The notes beneath the pieces were generated by a model. The model was not told the DNA's origin, ran no database searches, and saw only the letters and a program-made list of their open reading frames with translations. From Methylopila sp. 73B (GTDB lineage Bacteria; Pseudomonadota; Alphaproteobacteria; Rhizobiales; Methylopilaceae), in the NCBI RefSeq assembly GCF_000526315.1, contig NZ_JAFV01000001.1, forward strand, positions 620,001 through 684,000: 64,000 nt of DNA. Direction: 5' to 3'. The translations under genes were made by a program, and so were the position numbers. Positions 44,114 to 52,025 of this stretch are shown piece after piece. How positions within the stretch are numbered: the stretch's first letter is position 1; each line of letters begins with the position of its first letter.

Positions 44114-44347
44114 ATGCGATGTGAACCAGCCAAATCCCTGATTGAGAAGCTTGGCGGCCTGAGCGCCGTTTCGGACAGGCTCGGCTTGCATGTGTCCGCA
44201 GTCGTCCGCTGGAGGCTCCCGAAGCCCACAGGTACCGGCGGGCTCGTTCCGAGCAGGCATCACGCGTCTCTCATGGAGATGGGTGCAAAGCCGGAAGACT
44301 TCTTCGTGTCTTCGCCCGCCCCCGAGTTTGAGAGGGCGGCGTCATGA
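44114..44347 (+). CDS. Cro/YdaS-like DNA-binding protein
   Basis: This 77-residue helix-turn-helix protein contains LIEKLGGLSAVSDRLGLHVSAVVRW, typical of YdaS/Cro-type regulators that oppose the main repressor. First gene of the rightward early operon, nine bases after the perfect operator. The likely start is ATG 44114; GTG 44090 is less likely because it lies within the operator. Confidence 0.8.
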   Translation: MRCEPAKSLIEKLGGLSAVSDRLGLHVSAVVRWRLPKPTGTGGLVPSRHHASLMEMGAKPEDFFVSSPAPEFERAAS

Positions 44348-44712
44348 GCGAGTGCAAGGTTCCTGCGGCAGCGCTCAACTGGATCATCAACGGCGAAACC
44401 GGCATCTCGTCCACGGCGATTTGGGCGCACATGTGTGGCGTAACTTCCAATCGTACATGGGCCGACAACCCCGCTGACCCGGGGGACTTCAGCCGCTGCA
44501 TGAAGCTTTTGGATGCTGTCCCGGAATGGCGGGATCGTCTTCCTGAGATGTCGGGACGGTCTCCCGCTTGGCGGGGGCTGGTTGCCCGATGGGCGGAGAT
44601 CGAAAGCGTCTTCAAGGCTGAAGTCGCGGCCTCTCCGAACCCTGTGCATTGGTCCGCACCCGCGACCTATCACCTGATGAAGCTGGCAATGACTGAGGGA
44701 GCGGCAGCATGA
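44344..44712 (+). CDS. Early phage protein of unknown function
   Basis: This 122-residue protein contains the segments LNWIINGETGISSTAIWAHM and ADPGDFSRCMKLLDAVPEWR, a recognisable conserved phage family of unknown role found just after Cro-like genes. Overlaps the previous gene by four bases. Confidence 0.7.
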   Translation: MSECKVPAAALNWIINGETGISSTAIWAHMCGVTSNRTWADNPADPGDFSRCMKLLDAVPEWRDRLPEMSGRSPAWRGLVARWAEIESVFKAEVAASPNPVHWSAPATYHLMKLAMTEGAAA

Positions 44713-44801
44713 CCGCGCTCCCCCTCATCCTCTTCAGCGTCATCGTCGCCGCCATCCCCACCGCGTGCATGCACGGCGTCGCGAGCGGAGATCGCTCATG
44801 A
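44709..44801 (+). CDS. Micro-ORF, single membrane helix
   Basis: This 30-residue hydrophobic peptide begins MTALPLILFSVIVAAIPTAC. ATGA overlaps on both ends with adjacent genes support translation. Possibly a small membrane toxin or modulator, or only a coupling ORF. Confidence 0.55.
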   Translation: MTALPLILFSVIVAAIPTACMHGVASGDRS

Positions 44802-44977
44802 GCACCCAGCCCTTCGATCGGTTCGCATGGTTTGCGACCGGGTGGTTCTTCGCTTGGGTCGCCCTGCTGTTGTTCGTGGTGTTCATCGTCAAAGATCCCA
44901 CGACAGAGAAAGTCCAGCGCGGCTGGTTTGAGCATCAGGGAAAAGTCTACCGCGTAGTTCCCGCGGAGGTCCGCTGA
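44798..44977 (+). CDS. Small membrane protein
   Basis: This 59-residue protein has one membrane helix (WFATGWFFAWVALLLFVVFI) and a C-terminal segment GWFEHQGKVYRVVPAEVR. Chained by ATGA to the micro-ORF before it and TGATG to the one after. Confidence 0.65.
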   Translation: MSTQPFDRFAWFATGWFFAWVALLLFVVFIVKDPTTEKVQRGWFEHQGKVYRVVPAEVR

Positions 44978-45057
44978 TGACCTCCGTCTGGCTCTGCAAC
45001 CTCATGCTGTTCGCGACGATCGTCGTCGGCTTCGCGACCTCACGTCGGGGTACGTGA
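44977..45057 (+). CDS. Micro-ORF, hydrophobic
   Basis: This 26-residue peptide MTSVWLCNLMLFATIVVGFA continues to a basic end (TSRRGT). Its start shares one base with the preceding stop. It ends the coupled chain in this area. Confidence 0.5.
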   Translation: MTSVWLCNLMLFATIVVGFATSRRGT

Positions 45058-45250
45058 TGGTTAGCGCCTCAGCCATTTCCCGTTTTGCTTGTTCCCCCGC
45101 TGCGGCCTCCCCGTCCGCAGCCACCTCCGGAGCGCGCTCGTCTGAGCGCCGCCGCCTTTCTTCCACGAGACGCTGCAGCATCACGTTCGCCAAAACCTTT
45201 GCCGCCGCGTCTCCCAAGCTCGTCCACGTAGTCCCTGTCACCTCCTGCAT
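45002..45250 (-). CDS. Small reverse-strand gene inside the early operon
   Basis: This 82-residue minus-strand frame begins MQEVTGTTWTSLGDAAAKVL and has an amphipathic helix (NVMLQRLVEERRRRSDERAP). AGGGAG lies eight bases before the ATG. The plus-strand reading of the same DNA (45057-45338) is a Ser/Pro-rich shadow without a good ribosome-binding site. If real, it is the only reverse gene in about 20 kb. Confidence 0.45.
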   Translation of the reverse strand: MQEVTGTTWTSLGDAAAKVLANVMLQRLVEERRRRSDERAPEVAADGEAAAGEQAKREMAEALTITYPDVRSRSRRRSSRTA

Positions 45251-45300
45251 CGCAAAGCTCCCTTCTGCTGATCCCAAGATCAGCACAGGTCGTTTTGACG

Positions 45301-45696
45301 ATGAGCAAAAACTGTTTGCGGAAAAAGCAAATGCCTGACGGAGCCAGCCTGGATCAGGCCGCGTCTTGGGCCGATGATCTTCTGCGGTGGGAAAGCCGCG
45401 GTCCCGGCGACACTGACAACGCCCTGCGCCGTCTCGCGCGCCGCTATGGCGTCGCCTACGCGACCTTGTGGGCGCTTCGCTATCGGCGCCCGAAAGATCT
45501 GTACCTGTCCGCCTACAACAAGCTGGCCGCCGCCTATCGGGCAGAGCGCCAGCGCCAGTTCGATCGGCTCGCCCATGACATCGAAATCACCAAGGCCATC
45601 GCCGGGCCTGACGGCGCTGCTGTGGCTGCGGCTGAGGCTGTGGTTCAGGCGGCTGGCCGCTCGGATCGGCAAACCGCGAACACCGGGGAGGCATGA
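45301..45696 (+). CDS. Early phage HTH-like protein
   Basis: The frame is about 131 residues from ATG 45301; ATG 45331 is an alternative start. The core ALRRLARRYGVAYATLWALRYR looks like a helix-turn-helix, followed by a long helix (AYRAERQRQFDRLAHDIEIT). Similar proteins occur in phages of this bacterial order, as far as I recall. Role unknown. Confidence 0.65.
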   Translation: MSKNCLRKKQMPDGASLDQAASWADDLLRWESRGPGDTDNALRRLARRYGVAYATLWALRYRRPKDLYLSAYNKLAAAYRAERQRQFDRLAHDIEITKAIAGPDGAAVAAAEAVVQAAGRSDRQTANTGEA

Positions 45697-45699
45697 CCG

Positions 45700-45909
45700 A
45701 TGAAGCGCACCAGTCTGTTCAAACTGTCGGATTCAGAGGTCATTGAGCGTCGGCGCGAGCAGAGGCGCCGATCCGCTGAAAAGCTTCGCGCAGAGCGGAG
45801 GGCCGCCCTTCCGAATTTTGCCCCGTCCATCCCCTCAGTCACCCGTTTCGTGGACGGCTATGCGGTGTCTGTCGCACGCGTCTCGATCCTTGATGGAGCG
45901 AGGGCATGA
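45700..45909 (+). CDS. Small basic phage protein
   Basis: This 69-residue protein has a highly basic helix (VIERRREQRRRSAEKLRAER) and a hydrophobic C-terminal part. Overlaps the HNH gene by four bases. Not recognised. Confidence 0.55.
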   Translation: MKRTSLFKLSDSEVIERRREQRRRSAEKLRAERRAALPNFAPSIPSVTRFVDGYAVSVARVSILDGARA

Positions 45910-46415
45910 GCACGCCCAAGCTGATCACAATTGATCGTGTTCGACATGTCTTCTCTTATGACGGAGCTACCGGGATCCTGTCCTGGCGTATCTCGACGAC
46001 TAATCGAGTAAGAGCCGGCGAGGCTGTAGGGAGCCTCAATCGTTACGGCTACTTGGCCACGACGATCGACGGGAACAGGCAGATGGTCCACCGACTAATC
46101 TGGGCTTTCGTTTACGGAAAGTGGCCTGATGAATTTTTGGACCACATCAACGGTGATAGGTCCGACAACCGCCTGTGCAACTTGCGCGAAGCTAGTGCTC
46201 TGCAGAATGCGTGGAACTGCCGCCGTCATGCTGACAGCGTGACTGGCGTGAAGGGCATAAACTTCCACAAGGGTCGCAAAAAACCATTCCAGGCTCGGAT
46301 CTACAGAAGCGGCACTGTCAAAAGCCTTGGTTATTTCTCGACCATTGACGAAGCCGATGCGGCCTATCGCGCCGCCGATCGACTGTTGTCTGGCGAATTT
46401 GCGAGGGCAGCATGA
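45906..46415 (+). CDS. HNH endonuclease with AP2-like DNA-binding domain
   Basis: This 169-residue protein has an HNH-3-type nuclease: HRLIWAFVYGKWPDEFLDHI with NGDRSDNRLCNLRE. The C-terminal AP2-like region (VKGINFHKGRKKPFQARIYR, then SIDEADAAYRAAD-like end) binds DNA. This is the typical build of free-standing homing endonucleases in phages, so it may be a selfish passenger. Joined by four-base overlaps. Confidence 0.85.
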   Translation: MSTPKLITIDRVRHVFSYDGATGILSWRISTTNRVRAGEAVGSLNRYGYLATTIDGNRQMVHRLIWAFVYGKWPDEFLDHINGDRSDNRLCNLREASALQNAWNCRRHADSVTGVKGINFHKGRKKPFQARIYRSGTVKSLGYFSTIDEADAAYRAADRLLSGEFARAA

Positions 46416-46669
46416 TGACCGACCCTAGCCCGGATGCTGTTGCGAAAGAGCAGTTGTCCTCATTCGTCGGGCGCATTGAGCGTGTGAACGAACAGCGCGA
46501 TGCGACTGCTAACGATCTGAAGGAAATCTATGCGGAAGCCCGCAGCAATGGCTTCGACGTGAAGGTCCTCAAGCGGGTGATCTCGATCCGCCGCATGAAC
46601 CCCGACGATCGCGCCGAGATGGACGCGCTCCTCGACCTCTACCTGTCCGCTCTGGGGATGCAGTCCTAG
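46412..46669 (+). CDS. GapR-like DUF2312 protein
   Basis: This 85-residue protein matches the alphaproteobacterial GapR family: SSFVGRIERVNEQRDATAND, LKEIYAEARSNGFDVKVLKR and MNPDDRAEMDALLDLYLSAL. Chromosomal GapR binds overtwisted AT-rich DNA and stimulates topoisomerases. A phage copy beside recombination genes could support phage DNA replication. Confidence 0.88.
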   Translation: MMTDPSPDAVAKEQLSSFVGRIERVNEQRDATANDLKEIYAEARSNGFDVKVLKRVISIRRMNPDDRAEMDALLDLYLSALGMQS

Positions 46670-46779
46670 CGATAGGACCTCACGCGTGCGGGTGCACGAC
46701 GACTGCGCTGCGAGCAGGTGGCCCCGGCTCGCGATTGGGGCGCTCACCGGGGCCGTGTTCAGCAAGAACGGGTGTGAAG

Positions 46780-47517
46780 ATGGCCCAGGCCAACGAAATC
46801 AGCAAGATCGAGCCGCAGCGGTCCACAGAGGTCGCTACGACGAGCGAGAGCGCCGCGATCCTCTCCATCATCGAGCGCGCCGCATCAAACCCGGCGGTCG
46901 ATATCGACAAGATGGAGCGGCTGCTGGAGATGCAGCGTCAGGTTCGCGCCGACAACGCGAAGCGCGCTTTCTCCGCCGGCCTCGCGGAGATGCAGCCTGA
47001 TCTCCCGCGCATCGCCGAGCGCGGTAAGGGCCACAACGACAAGCGCTATGCCCTTTGGGAGGACGTGAACGAGAAAATCCGTCCGGTCCTCGCTCGCCAT
47101 GGCTTCGCCCTCACGTTTCGCACTGGACAGGGCGATGGGAAGATCAGCGTCACGGCCGTCCTGACGCACCGCGAGGGGCATTCGGAGGAGACGACGATGT
47201 TTCTGCCGTCCGATGCGTCGGGCAGCAAGAACCCGGTTCAGGCGGTCGGCTCCTCGACCTCCTATGGCAAGCGCTACACCGCGCTGGCGCTGCTCAACAT
47301 CACGACCGGCGGCGAAGACGACGACGGCAAGGCTGCGGGCGTCGGGGATCTAATCTCCGATGAGCAGCTTGAGGATCTGCGCGCCCTGGTGGCGAAGACG
47401 GACGCTGACGTTCGCCGCTTCTGCAGCGCCTACCGCATCGACGCCCTCCCCAACCTGCCGGCGGCGAAGTTCGACGACGCCATGGCGAAGCTCCGTCAGA
47501 AGGAGGCACGCAAGTGA
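46780..47517 (+). CDS. erf: ERF-family single-strand annealing protein
   Basis: This 245-residue protein has the ERF signature QAVGSSTSYGKRYTALALLN with ITTGGEDDDG, and an N-terminal RADNAKRAFSAGLAEMQ helix. ERF proteins anneal ssDNA and replace RecA in phage recombination. It overlaps the YqaJ exonuclease gene by four bases, the expected annealase-exonuclease pair. A perfect 8-bp hairpin (46720-46727 / 46747-46754) lies in its leader. Confidence 0.92.
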   Translation: MAQANEISKIEPQRSTEVATTSESAAILSIIERAASNPAVDIDKMERLLEMQRQVRADNAKRAFSAGLAEMQPDLPRIAERGKGHNDKRYALWEDVNEKIRPVLARHGFALTFRTGQGDGKISVTAVLTHREGHSEETTMFLPSDASGSKNPVQAVGSSTSYGKRYTALALLNITTGGEDDDGKAAGVGDLISDEQLEDLRALVAKTDADVRRFCSAYRIDALPNLPAAKFDDAMAKLRQKEARK

Positions 47518-48146
47518 TGCGGATCATCGATTGCGAGCAGGGCAGCCCGGAGTGGTTCGCCGCGCGCGCCGGAATGCCGACCGCGTCCGAGTTCTCGACC
47601 GTCATGGCGAAGGGCAAGGAGGGCGGCGCGAGCAAGATGCGTCGCACCTACATGCTGAAGCTGGCCGGCGAGATCCTGACCGGCGACCCGATGGAGGGCT
47701 TCTCCAACTCGCACACCGATCGTGGGCACGAGATGGAGCCCGAAGCGCGCGACCTCTACTCCTTCGTGGCGGACGTCGAGCCGGAGCGCGTCGGCTTCAT
47801 CGTCAACGGGGCGAAGGGAGCAAGCCCGGACAGCCTGATAGGCGACGTCGGCGCCCTGGAGATCAAGACCAAGCTCCCGCACCTGCTGATCGATGTGCTG
47901 CTCCGCGACGAGTTCCCGGCGGACCACAAGGCGCAGTGCCAGGGCGTGCTTTGGGTCGCTGAGCGCGAGTGGATCGACATCGCGGTCTACTGGCCGAGGC
48001 TCCCGCTGTTCGTGAAGCGGGCCTACCGCGATGAGCCCTACATCAAGGCCATGTCGGACGCGGTCGACGCCTTCAACGACGAGCTTCATGAGCTTGTCGA
48101 GAAGGTCCGCCGCTACGGCGGCGCCGGCCTCAGCGAGGCCGCCTGA
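47514..48146 (+). CDS. YqaJ/lambda-exonuclease-type recombinase nuclease
   Basis: This 210-residue protein has SPEWFAARAGMPTASEF at the N-terminus, RGHEMEPEARDLYSF, and the catalytic series ASPDSLIGDVGALEIKTK (D...ExK). It digests dsDNA ends to provide ssDNA for the ERF partner just upstream. Confidence 0.9.
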   Translation: MMRIIDCEQGSPEWFAARAGMPTASEFSTVMAKGKEGGASKMRRTYMLKLAGEILTGDPMEGFSNSHTDRGHEMEPEARDLYSFVADVEPERVGFIVNGAKGASPDSLIGDVGALEIKTKLPHLLIDVLLRDEFPADHKAQCQGVLWVAEREWIDIAVYWPRLPLFVKRAYRDEPYIKAMSDAVDAFNDELHELVEKVRRYGGAGLSEAA

Positions 48147-48655
48147 TGTCGACGCCGCCCCCGATCCACTGCGTCTGGGATGGCGAGGCGTTCGCGCCGG
48201 CGCCGCGTTTCGCCAAGCTTTGCGACGAGCACTTCGTCATCGGCGAGAGCTACCCGCTCGAGGTCCACGAGGAACGGTCGACCAAGACGCACAATCACGA
48301 GTTTGGCTGGCTGCGCGAGGCGTGGCTTAGCCTGCCCGAGAACATCGCCGCCGACTTCCCCACGCCGGAACACCTCCGCAAGCGGGCGCTGATCGAGGCC
48401 AACTTCTACGACGAGCAGATCGTCGACGCCGGCACCCAAGCTGCCGCGCTGCGCGTGTGCTCGGCATTCCGGGCTCGCGAAGAGTTCGCCTACGTCGTCA
48501 CCCGCGGCCCCATCGTGGTCATCCGCACGGCGAAGAGCCAATCCCGCCGCGTGATGGACAAGGCCGAGTTTCAGGCCAGCAAGACCGCGATCATGGAAGT
48601 GGTCGCCGGCATGCTGGGCGTGACGCCTGAGCAGGTGGGGAGGGCCGCAGCATGA
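48146..48655 (+). CDS. Conserved phage protein of unknown function
   Basis: This 169-residue protein begins with HCVWDGEAFAPAPRFAKLCD and contains EFGWLREAWLSLPENIAADF. It follows the exonuclease with a TGATG overlap, a position often used by Holliday-junction or NinB-like functions, but I cannot assign it. Confidence 0.65.
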   Translation: MSTPPPIHCVWDGEAFAPAPRFAKLCDEHFVIGESYPLEVHEERSTKTHNHEFGWLREAWLSLPENIAADFPTPEHLRKRALIEANFYDEQIVDAGTQAAALRVCSAFRAREEFAYVVTRGPIVVIRTAKSQSRRVMDKAEFQASKTAIMEVVAGMLGVTPEQVGRAAA

Positions 48656-48882
48656 CCCGCACCGAAGCCGTCGCCCTCCACCGCCGCGACAACCCCACAG
48701 CCTACGCCCCGCTTGGCGAAGGCGGCCTCATCATCGCCGGCCGCATGTGGCGAGACGGGAAGCGCTCAGACGAAATCGCAGACCGTCTGCACCGCCACGA
48801 GAGCGTCGTCGCGAACCAACTCGACGAGATCAAGGCGTCTGCGCGCGAGTGGGCTCTGCCTGTTGCGGAGGCCGCGGAATGA
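48652..48882 (+). CDS. Small HTH-like phage protein
   Basis: This 76-residue protein has the helical motif GKRSDEIADRLHRHESVVAN resembling a helix-turn-helix of the resolvase/GcrA type. Four-base overlaps with both neighbours. Function unknown. Confidence 0.6.
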   Translation: MTRTEAVALHRRDNPTAYAPLGEGGLIIAGRMWRDGKRSDEIADRLHRHESVVANQLDEIKASAREWALPVAEAAE

Positions 48883-49619
48883 GCAATCCGCTGAACAACG
48901 AATGCGTCACCGTGGCGGTCAAGGAGATCGAGGCCGCAGGCCGCCTGCCGAAGGTCGAGTTCCGCGGCAAGCATCTCGCAGTGGTCTGGGAACAGGCCGG
49001 GTCGCTCAAGACCTACATCGTGCCTTCAAGCCCTTCAGACCGCCGCGCCTGGCTGAACTGCCGCGCTGACGTTCGCCGCATTCTCCGTCCGGTAGAAGAC
49101 AAGGGCGCCGCCATCGCGTTCATGCCGAACCTGACGGCGAAGAATGGTGAGGTGGTCGCCAGCAGCAAGGATGTGGCGTCGGCATTCGAGAAGCGGCACG
49201 ACCACGTGCTCCGAGACATTGATAACCTATTGAAAAATATGGACTCCCCAGAATGCGCCATGGGCATGTTCTGGCCTGCGATGGAGGCTGACGGTTCCGG
49301 GATCGCACGCCGCGTCTACCATATCTCTCGCGATGGCTTCGCTCTCATCGCCATGGGCTTTACCGGGTCCAAGGCGCTGCGCTTCAAGCTCGCGTACATC
49401 CAAGCCTTCAACGCCATGGAGGGCGCTATCGCCAAAGAGCGAGAGCGCCAAGCGGTTACTTCGGCGGCTGGCGAGGTCAGGCGTCTAGAGGCGGATCTTG
49501 TCGCGTTGACGGATCTTGTTCTCGAACAGGGCACCGCGCAGTCGCGCCCAGCGCGCCGTCCGCCGTTCATCCGCCCGTCTGTCCTCAGGCGGCAGCGAAT
49601 GGAGGCTCGTAGGGCATGA
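48879..49619 (+). CDS. Rha-family phage regulatory protein with N-terminal extension
   Basis: In this 246-residue protein, residues about 80-190 form the Rha domain (VVASSKDVASAFEKRHDHVL, RDIDNLLKNM, YHISRDGFALIAMGFTGSKA, FKLAYIQAFNAME). An N-terminal 75-residue part binds no known family and a basic tail ends the protein. Rha proteins act as regulators or antirepressors in temperate phages. Confidence 0.85.
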   Translation: MSNPLNNECVTVAVKEIEAAGRLPKVEFRGKHLAVVWEQAGSLKTYIVPSSPSDRRAWLNCRADVRRILRPVEDKGAAIAFMPNLTAKNGEVVASSKDVASAFEKRHDHVLRDIDNLLKNMDSPECAMGMFWPAMEADGSGIARRVYHISRDGFALIAMGFTGSKALRFKLAYIQAFNAMEGAIAKERERQAVTSAAGEVRRLEADLVALTDLVLEQGTAQSRPARRPPFIRPSVLRRQRMEARRA

Positions 49620-49963
49620 AGCGCCGCAAGCTCTCCACCGCACAGCGAGTGCAGCTCTTCCTTGACCACAAGCGCACCTGCCACGTCTGTCTCGGACAGA
49701 TCGACGGCGCCCGTGAGGCTTGGGAGGTCGAGCACATCATCCCGCTCGCTATGGGCGGCGACGACGAACTCTCGAACATGGCTCCCGTCCACAAGAAGGG
49801 CTGCCACGAGCAGAAGACCCGCACCGAGGATGTCCCGGCCATAGCCCGCGCGAAGCGGCGCGAAGCCCGGCACCTCGGGGTGAAGAAGCCTTCGGACCGC
49901 TGGGCCTATGGGCGGAACAGCGACAAGAAGGCGAAGATCGGCGGGGGGTGGGAATACCGATGA
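49616..49963 (+). CDS. HNH endonuclease (early region)
   Basis: This 115-residue protein has RTCHVCLGQIDGAREAWEVE, HIIPLAMGGDDELSNM, and a CHEQK end, a standard small HNH with a zinc-binding cysteine set. It may participate in recombination or replication, or be a passenger. Confidence 0.85.
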   Translation: MKRRKLSTAQRVQLFLDHKRTCHVCLGQIDGAREAWEVEHIIPLAMGGDDELSNMAPVHKKGCHEQKTRTEDVPAIARAKRREARHLGVKKPSDRWAYGRNSDKKAKIGGGWEYR

Positions 49964-50310
49964 CCCCTCAGCACAGAATGCTGGCGCTTGGTCGCCTAAA
50001 AGCCGGGGTGCTCAACAAGACCGAACAGGCCTACGCCGATCACCTGCGGCGGCTCCAGATCGCCGGCGACGTCGCATGGTTTAAGTTCGAGGGCGTCAAG
50101 CTGCGCCTGGCGGACAGCACCTTCTACACGCCCGACTTCACCGTCATGGCGTCGGACGGGGCGATGGAGATGCACGAGGTCAAGGGCTTCTGGACCGACG
50201 ACGCTCGCGTGAAGATCAAGGTCGCCGCTGACCTCTACCCCTTCAAGTTCATCGCCGCGCAGGCCCTGCCCAAGAAGCAGGGCGGCGGTTGGCGCGTGGA
50301 GGCGTTCTGA
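49960..50310 (+). CDS. DUF1064 phage nuclease-like protein
   Basis: This 116-residue protein contains LNKTEQAYADHLRRLQIAGD, FYTPDFTVM and MHEVKGFWTDDARVKIKVAA, the E...D...ExK pattern of the DUF1064 family related to Holliday-junction-resolvase-like nucleases. ATGA joined with the HNH gene; TGATG with the next. Confidence 0.85.
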   Translation: MTPQHRMLALGRLKAGVLNKTEQAYADHLRRLQIAGDVAWFKFEGVKLRLADSTFYTPDFTVMASDGAMEMHEVKGFWTDDARVKIKVAADLYPFKFIAAQALPKKQGGGWRVEAF

Positions 50311-50618
50311 TGTCGCTCGTTCACCAAATCGAGCCTCTGGCGCTCGCCGGCATGCGCCCAAAGGACATTGCCGTTCGTCTCGGTGCGAGCCAGGACTATG
50401 TCCGCGCGGCCATGTCGCGGATGCGGAAACGCGGGGTGCCCATCCCGAAATTTGAAGGTGGCAATCTTTCTCGCACGTTCGACGACCGCGGGTGGGCGAC
50501 ACTACGCGCCCACGCCGAGCGGCGTGACCTTAGCGTCCGAGCCCTAATCAAGAAGACCGTTCTGAAGCTCGTGGAAGATGATCTGTTCGACGCCGTCCTT
50601 GACGACGGGGAGGGCTGA
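50310..50618 (+). CDS. Small HTH phage protein
   Basis: This 102-residue protein's N-terminal half is a helix-turn-helix (LALAGMRPKDIAVRLGASQD, YVRAAMSRMRKRGV). The C-terminal half resembles a ribbon-helix-helix tail. Probably a DNA-binding regulator. Confidence 0.65.
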   Translation: MSLVHQIEPLALAGMRPKDIAVRLGASQDYVRAAMSRMRKRGVPIPKFEGGNLSRTFDDRGWATLRAHAERRDLSVRALIKKTVLKLVEDDLFDAVLDDGEG

Positions 50619-50621
50619 CGC

Positions 50622-51479
50622 ATGAGCGCGCCGTTTTTACCCCTCTACGTCGGCGACTATCTCCGCGATACGCGCGGGCTCACCGCCGAACAGCATGGCG
50701 CGTACCTCCTGCTCCTCATGAGCATGTGGTCCGCGGGCGGACGGCTCCCAAACGATGATCGGAAGCTTGCGAGGTTCGCCAGCTGCACGCCTTCGCGATG
50801 GGCGAAGATCCGCGGCGACGTGCTGTCCTTTTTTGAGGTCCACGAGGCCGAGATCGGTCACGTCCGGCTGGGGTCTGAACTCGAAAAGGCTCAAGAAAAG
50901 TCGATCAAACGCGCCGAAGCTGGGAGCAAGGGCGGCCAGGCTAAGGCGTTGAAAGATAAGGTATTGGGTGTGGCAAATGCTATGCCTGAGCCATGCCATT
51001 CTTCAGAACCAGAACCAGAGAAGAAGAGAACACCAACTGACGTTGGTGTTGAGCGCGCAAGAGCGCCGAAGCCAAAAACTGGCCGGGCATCTCGTCTAGC
51101 CCCTGATTGGCGCCCCAGCCCGGAGACCTGGTCGAAGCTCAAGGAGGCGCATCGCGCCTCGGACGGCGAGCTTGAGCGAGAGTTGGTCAAGGCTCGCAAC
51201 TGGTCTGCCTCGGCCGCGAACGGGGCCAAGGTCAACCACGAGGCTTTCTTCGCGAACTGGTGCCTGACCGCAGAGGAGGGCGGCAAGTTCGGCCGCGCTC
51301 CGCCGGGCGGCCCGCCGAACATTCTCGACGTCGACCCCCGCACCGGAGACTTGCTCGATGCCCGCCAACCTTCCCGCCAAGATCGATCTTATCCCGGCAA
51401 TCGACCGAGCAGCCCCCGAGACTTCGACCCGGTCTTGGCCGGCGTGGCTTCAGCGTTCGGTCGTCGCGCTCACGGGTGA
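50622..51479 (+). CDS. DUF1376 replication-type protein
   Basis: This 285-residue protein has an N-terminal DUF1376 domain (PFLPLYVGDYLRDTRGLTAE, QHGAYLLLLMSMW), then a low-complexity linker and a C-terminal helical domain (FFANWCLTAEEGG region). DUF1376 proteins lie in phage replication modules. The last 122 bp overlap the next gene in another frame. Confidence 0.82.
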   Translation: MSAPFLPLYVGDYLRDTRGLTAEQHGAYLLLLMSMWSAGGRLPNDDRKLARFASCTPSRWAKIRGDVLSFFEVHEAEIGHVRLGSELEKAQEKSIKRAEAGSKGGQAKALKDKVLGVANAMPEPCHSSEPEPEKKRTPTDVGVERARAPKPKTGRASRLAPDWRPSPETWSKLKEAHRASDGELERELVKARNWSASAANGAKVNHEAFFANWCLTAEEGGKFGRAPPGGPPNILDVDPRTGDLLDARQPSRQDRSYPGNRPSSPRDFDPVLAGVASAFGRRAHG

Positions 51480-51966
51480 GGACTGGAACCGGCCGGTCCT
51501 GCCGGCTGGCTTCGGGCTCACCACACCGCAGCGGGCCGAGGTTGAGCGCCATGTGTCCGACCTCGAGAAGTTCGCCAAGGCTGGGCCGCCAGACCGCACC
51601 GGGGCGCTCGTGATGAGCCTGCTGTCCAGCTTCCCCAGGCAGGCGACGAACGCCGATGCCGGGGATGCCAAGGGCGAGGGGTACGCCATCGCTCTGGACG
51701 ATCTGCCGTCATGGGCCGTGAGGCGTGCGGTGGGCTTCTGGCTCCGCAGCGAGCATGGCGCCGGGCGCGAGAACTACGCCTTCGCGCCGAGCCCCCCGGA
51801 GCTGCGGCGGCTGGCGCTGATCGCTGCGGCGCCCGTTCGCGGAGACCTGATGCGGCTGCGTCGACTGCTCTCCGCAGAGGTCGAAAGGGACATCACGGAC
51901 AAGGAGCGCGCTGCGAACCTTGAGCGCCTGCAGGGCATCGTGAAGCACAAGGAGTTGGCTCAGTGA
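51358..51966 (+). CDS. Phage protein, possible replication accessory
   Basis: This 202-residue protein starts at ATG 51358 with GGAGA nine bases before. It contains LDDLPSWAVRRAVGFWLRSE and a C-terminal LRRLLSAEVERDITDKERAA helix. It sits in the usual helicase-loader slot but lacks a visible ATPase motif. Overlaps the DUF1376 gene by 122 bp. Confidence 0.65.
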   Translation: MPANLPAKIDLIPAIDRAAPETSTRSWPAWLQRSVVALTGEDWNRPVLPAGFGLTTPQRAEVERHVSDLEKFAKAGPPDRTGALVMSLLSSFPRQATNADAGDAKGEGYAIALDDLPSWAVRRAVGFWLRSEHGAGRENYAFAPSPPELRRLALIAAAPVRGDLMRLRRLLSAEVERDITDKERAANLERLQGIVKHKELAQ

Positions 51967-52025
51967 CCGGCGCGATCGTCTACGCCGCTGCGGCGGTGAT
52001 CAGCATCCGGGAGAGGGCTTCGTGA
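51963..52025 (+). CDS. Micro-ORF
   Basis: A 20-residue peptide starts with GTG overlapping the previous stop (GTGA) and reads MTGAIVYAAAAVISIRERAS. Its stop shares a base with the next ATG (TGATG). Translation inferred only from chaining. Confidence 0.4.
   Translation: MTGAIVYAAAAVISIRERAS

Noticed and set aside
45057-45338. Plus-strand frame after the micro-ORFs
   Set aside because: Ser/Pro/Arg-rich, no ribosome-binding site; the minus-strand frame over the same DNA is more protein-like.
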